8,633 nt of DNA, taken from Fimbriimonadales bacterium. Lineage in GTDB: Bacteria > Armatimonadota > Fimbriimonadia > Fimbriimonadales > ATM1. Under the pieces are notes generated by a model, which did no database searches, was not told the origin of the DNA, and saw only the letters and a program-made list of their open reading frames with translations. Location of the stretch: contig JAICGT010000033.1 of NCBI GenBank assembly GCA_025922995.1, positions 1-8,633 on the forward strand, written 5' to 3'. Position numbers and translations under genes: made by a program. Positions 6,008 to 8,633 of the stretch are shown here, piece after piece (the first letter of the stretch is position 1; every line of letters begins with the position of its first letter).

Positions 6008-7387
6008 ATGAAGAAAACGATTCTAACTTCCACACTGATCGCGGCAGCGGCTATCGCAGTTGCGCAAGGTGGGTGGAAGAACCCGGCCTACATAACGGCT
6101 ACCGTGTCCGAGCGCTTCGACGAAGGCTCCGCACGAGAAATGACGCTCACCAAGAAGGGAGATGCCTTCTCGTATCTGACGACGAACGAAATCGACGGCA
6201 TGCTCGGAGGCACTCAGCGCGTCGAAGTCGCTTCTCCGAAAGGCTTCTACACCTGGATTCCCGGCAGGCCCGACCTGGTTCTCCGGCTCTGGGCTCCCAC
6301 TTCATTCGACGTTTTCGATTTTCTTGCCCAGCCAAAATTCAGCCGCGCCGACCTTGAGGTTTATCTCGAAGGCATCGAGAAAGCCCTCGGCAAAAAGGTT
6401 CTCGTGGGAAAGAGCGAGCAGATTGCAGGTCGCGACTGCCTCGTGCTCACCATCCTCGACCAACCAGGTTCGAGCAGCGACTATCAACGCCTTTGGATCG
6501 ACCGCGAGACGGGCGTGGCGATGAAACTCGCCGATGTCTCGAAAGGGAAGACGACTTACGAGCGCGAGATTAAGAGCATCTCGTTCGTCGCCCCTGGCGC
6601 CGACGTTTTGTTTGCTCCTAAAGAGGGATCCAAGGTGCTTACAGGCATCATTCTGCCCTCGACCCTAATCAACGCCGCAAATCCGAGTCCTACGAGCGCT
6701 TTCGAAAGGGACATGGCTGTAATCAACAAGAGGTCCGAAAAAGCCTGGGCAGGTTACGGTACCGAGTTTTCAACGTTCGGCTACGCCGGAACTAACTATC
6801 GGCAGATCAGGAAAGACACTTTCCAAGTCCGTCAGGAACGAGTCGATCCCCGCGAGGAGGAGCGCCGACGTCGTCAGCAACAACGGCGGGGCAACCAGAT
6901 CGCTCAACGGCAGTTTGTCGCTGCAGATGGCGGTCAGTTCCAAACTTTCGAGATTCGCGTCGCCGCTGCAGACCTCTCTTCTACCGTACAGATTGAAGAG
7001 GGCAACATTCTTCTCACAGGTATTCCCCCGACCGTCGGTGGCGATATCGGTACCGCAGCCGGATCGACGAGAGCCGGTGCAGAGAAGTCCGTGGTCTATC
7101 CCATGACGCAGAGCGATTTCGTCGATCCGAAGACCGGTGCGACTCTTACTCTCCTGCAAATCGAAAACCGCGACCTCAAACCCTGGCTCGCGCCGCTGGC
7201 CCTCGGCGAAGGCGAGAAGGTACCGAATCAGGTAGCCGGCAACGCGATGTTCTACACCGCGGACAAGCCGGTCAAAGTCAGCGTCCTAACTTGGCAACTC
7301 GGTCAAACGAGGATGGCGCTTGTTTCGACAAGTCTTGGCAAAGACGAACTGCTGGAAATCGCCGGGAACATCAAGAATTCCAACTAA
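6008..7387 (+). CDS. Exported protein of unknown function, LolA/RseB-like
   Basis: The predicted protein has 459 residues and I do not recognise a named gene. It opens with a clear Sec signal peptide: Lys2-Lys3, a hydrophobic run at 5-18 and an A-V-A cleavage site after residue 19. There is no lipobox cysteine, so the product is periplasmic or secreted. Residues about 28-195 look like the beta-sheet fold of LolA and MucB/RseB proteins: GDAFSYLTTNEIDG (51-64), GRDCLVLTI (141-149) and RLWIDRETGVAMKLAD (161-176), then a repeated strand. A charged linker at 279-302 is rich in Arg, Gln and Glu, including RRRRQQQRR. The C-terminal part (about 360-459) ends with TWQLGQTRMALVSTSLGKDE (428-447), then LLEIAGNI (448-455), resembling DUF4367-type domains. 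Its only cysteine is Cys144. The gene stands alone on its strand, divergent from the S9 gene and overlapping uvrC by 4 bp. The fold call is impression-level; export is well supported. Confidence 0.8.
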   Translation: MKKTILTSTLIAAAAIAVAQGGWKNPAYITATVSERFDEGSAREMTLTKKGDAFSYLTTNEIDGMLGGTQRVEVASPKGFYTWIPGRPDLVLRLWAPTSFDVFDFLAQPKFSRADLEVYLEGIEKALGKKVLVGKSEQIAGRDCLVLTILDQPGSSSDYQRLWIDRETGVAMKLADVSKGKTTYEREIKSISFVAPGADVLFAPKEGSKVLTGIILPSTLINAANPSPTSAFERDMAVINKRSEKAWAGYGTEFSTFGYAGTNYRQIRKDTFQVRQERVDPREEERRRRQQQRRGNQIAQRQFVAADGGQFQTFEIRVAAADLSSTVQIEEGNILLTGIPPTVGGDIGTAAGSTRAGAEKSVVYPMTQSDFVDPKTGATLTLLQIENRDLKPWLAPLALGEGEKVPNQVAGNAMFYTADKPVKVSVLTWQLGQTRMALVSTSLGKDELLEIAGNIKNSN

Positions 7388-8633
7388 TCTTCCAGCGCTT
7401 CTTTAACGCGCCGCGCAACCGCGACGGTCATCGTGGGCACGCTCGCGAGGTCTTCGATCGTTGCGCGGCGTATGTTTTCGATCGAGCCGAACGAACGCAA
7501 CAACAGCCGTTTTCTCCTCGGCCCTACTCCCGGAATTTCGTCGAGCGGCGACCCGAACATCCGCTTGTCTCGAACCTTTCGGTGATAAGTCAACGCAAAT
7601 CGATGCGCCTCGTCGCGCAGACGCCGAAGCAAAGTGAGCCCGGCAGAGTTCATGGGCATTTCGAGCGGAACCGGCGATGTCAGCGCATCATCGTCCTGAT
7701 CCCAACCCGGCCGCTCGCCTTTTTCGGGCTGGTAAATGAGTTCTCGTTTCTTAGCGAGCCCGATTGCCGGAACCGATAGCCCTACCTCCTGCATCGCTTT
7801 CAAAGCCGCCCCCAACTGCCCCCTGCCGCCGTCGATCACCATAAGGTCGGGTAGCTTGGCAAACTTCGGATTGCCGTCACGGAACGCAGCCAGCCGCCGC
7901 AGGATCGTCTCCTTCATCATCGCAAAGTCGTCCGGCGATTCAGGGTTGTACTTAATCTTGAACCTGCGGTATTCGGATTTCGCAGCTTGGCTATCCTCGA
8001 AAACCACCATCGACGAAACCGGAGCCGTTCCCTGAATGTTCGAAATGTCGTAACACTCGATGCGCATCGGCAAAGTCTCTAAGCCGAGTGCCTCCTGCAA
8101 GTCCGCCGCTGCCGCCGCGCCCCACGCCTCTCGCGCCGTCTGTTCCTGTTGCATCTGCTCGAGCGCGTGCTCCGCATTCATCGCAGCCATTTCTACGAGC
8201 TTGAGCTTCTCCCCACCCCGCGGAACCTCCACGCTGACGGCCGCGCCACGTTTCTGGCGCAGCCACTGCTGAACGATGTTGCGCTCTTCGATTTCGACCG
8301 GAAGCAGCACCTCCCGAGGAATCTCTGGCGCATCCGTATAGTACCGTTTCACGAACTCCTCGACCGCCTCACCGGGGTTAACTTCTGATGCACCATCCAG
8401 AAAAAAGTTGCGTTGGCCGATCAACTTTCCACCACGAACATAAAACATCTGGACGGCCGCGCCGCGGTCGTCGCGCACGACGGCGATGACATCGCGGTCC
8501 TCGACGTCGGCGATCACTTTCTGTCGCTCTTGGATCGCGCGAACCGAACCCACCGAATCACGTAGCCTAGCCGCCGCCTCGAAATCCAGATTTTCCGAAG
8601 CATCCGCCATCTGCCTTTCCAAGTCGTTAATAA
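7384..8633 (-). CDS. uvrC: UvrABC excinuclease subunit C, C-terminal two-thirds (runs off right edge)
   Basis: The reading frame is open to the window edge, so the first 200 or so residues, including the GIY-YIG nuclease that makes the 3' incision, lie outside. Residues below are numbered from the codon starting at 8622, which is an internal TTG (Leu) and not a start. The UVR motif that binds UvrB is at about 1-30 (ASENLDFEAAARLRD). The RNase H-like nuclease for the 5' incision follows, with Asp192 in ECYDISN, Asp264 in MVIDGGRGQL and His340 in RDEAHRF, the expected catalytic residues. The helix-hairpin-helix DNA-binding tail starts at DEIPGVGPRRKRLL (361-374). The protein acts in cytoplasmic nucleotide excision repair. 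All visible key residues are intact. The stop overlaps the convergent exported-protein gene by 4 bp. Confidence 0.96.
   Translation of the reverse strand, partial: INDLERQMADASENLDFEAAARLRDSVGSVRAIQERQKVIADVEDRDVIAVVRDDRGAAVQMFYVRGGKLIGQRNFFLDGASEVNPGEAVEEFVKRYYTDAPEIPREVLLPVEIEERNIVQQWLRQKRGAAVSVEVPRGGEKLKLVEMAAMNAEHALEQMQQEQTAREAWGAAAAADLQEALGLETLPMRIECYDISNIQGTAPVSSMVVFEDSQAAKSEYRRFKIKYNPESPDDFAMMKETILRRLAAFRDGNPKFAKLPDLMVIDGGRGQLGAALKAMQEVGLSVPAIGLAKKRELIYQPEKGERPGWDQDDDALTSPVPLEMPMNSAGLTLLRRLRDEAHRFALTYHRKVRDKRMFGSPLDEIPGVGPRRKRLLLRSFGSIENIRRATIEDLASVPTMTVAVARRVKEALED

Noticed and set aside
8620..8622. TTG as a possible start of a short UvrC lacking the GIY-YIG domain
   Set aside because: The frame stays open upstream to the window edge with UvrC-like residues (I-N-D), so the gene simply continues outside the window.

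Overview
This window is a compact, gene-dense stretch of a bacterial chromosome with moderately high GC. It holds seven protein-coding genes, two of which run off the window edges. I found no RNA genes, insertion sequences, CRISPR arrays or long non-coding gaps. The host cannot be fixed from the sequence. A uvrC gene, an L-ribulokinase gene, a Sec-exported protein and a cytoplasmic S9 peptidase fit a free-living heterotroph. My unverified impression from protein style is an Armatimonadota-like (Fimbriimonadia) bacterium.

Layout from left to right: (i) 1-382, minus strand, the 5' part of an L-ribulokinase gene (araB). (ii) 383-446, a short divergent regulatory region with a good -10-like box for araB and a terminator-like hairpin facing algD. 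(iii) 447-2949, plus strand, an overlapping pair: an AlgD-type GDP-mannose 6-dehydrogenase and a family 4 glycosyltransferase. (iv) 2919-5932, minus strand, a two-gene operon: an S9 prolyl-oligopeptidase-family peptidase, then a second family 4 glycosyltransferase joined to it by an ATGA overlap. The two glycosyltransferase genes overlap tail to tail by 31 bp. (v) 5933-6007, a 75-bp divergent promoter region with a repeated heptamer. (vi) 6008-7387, plus strand, a secreted protein of unknown function with a LolA/RseB-like look. (vii) 7384-8633, minus strand, the UvrB-interacting, nuclease and HhH parts of UvrC, overlapping the previous gene by 4 bp.

The dehydrogenase makes GDP-mannuronate, and the two glycosyltransferases probably assemble a surface polysaccharide. 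Nothing else of an alginate-type export or polymerase system is visible. The dehydrogenase and first glycosyltransferase are more AT-rich than the right half of the window, so this part may have been acquired separately. araB, the S9 peptidase and uvrC look like ordinary neighbours. I do not see a clearly new molecular system. The best leads are the terminator-like leader of algD, the pairing of a mannuronate-donor enzyme with lone glycosyltransferases, the peptidase-glycosyltransferase coupling, and the uncharacterised exported protein.
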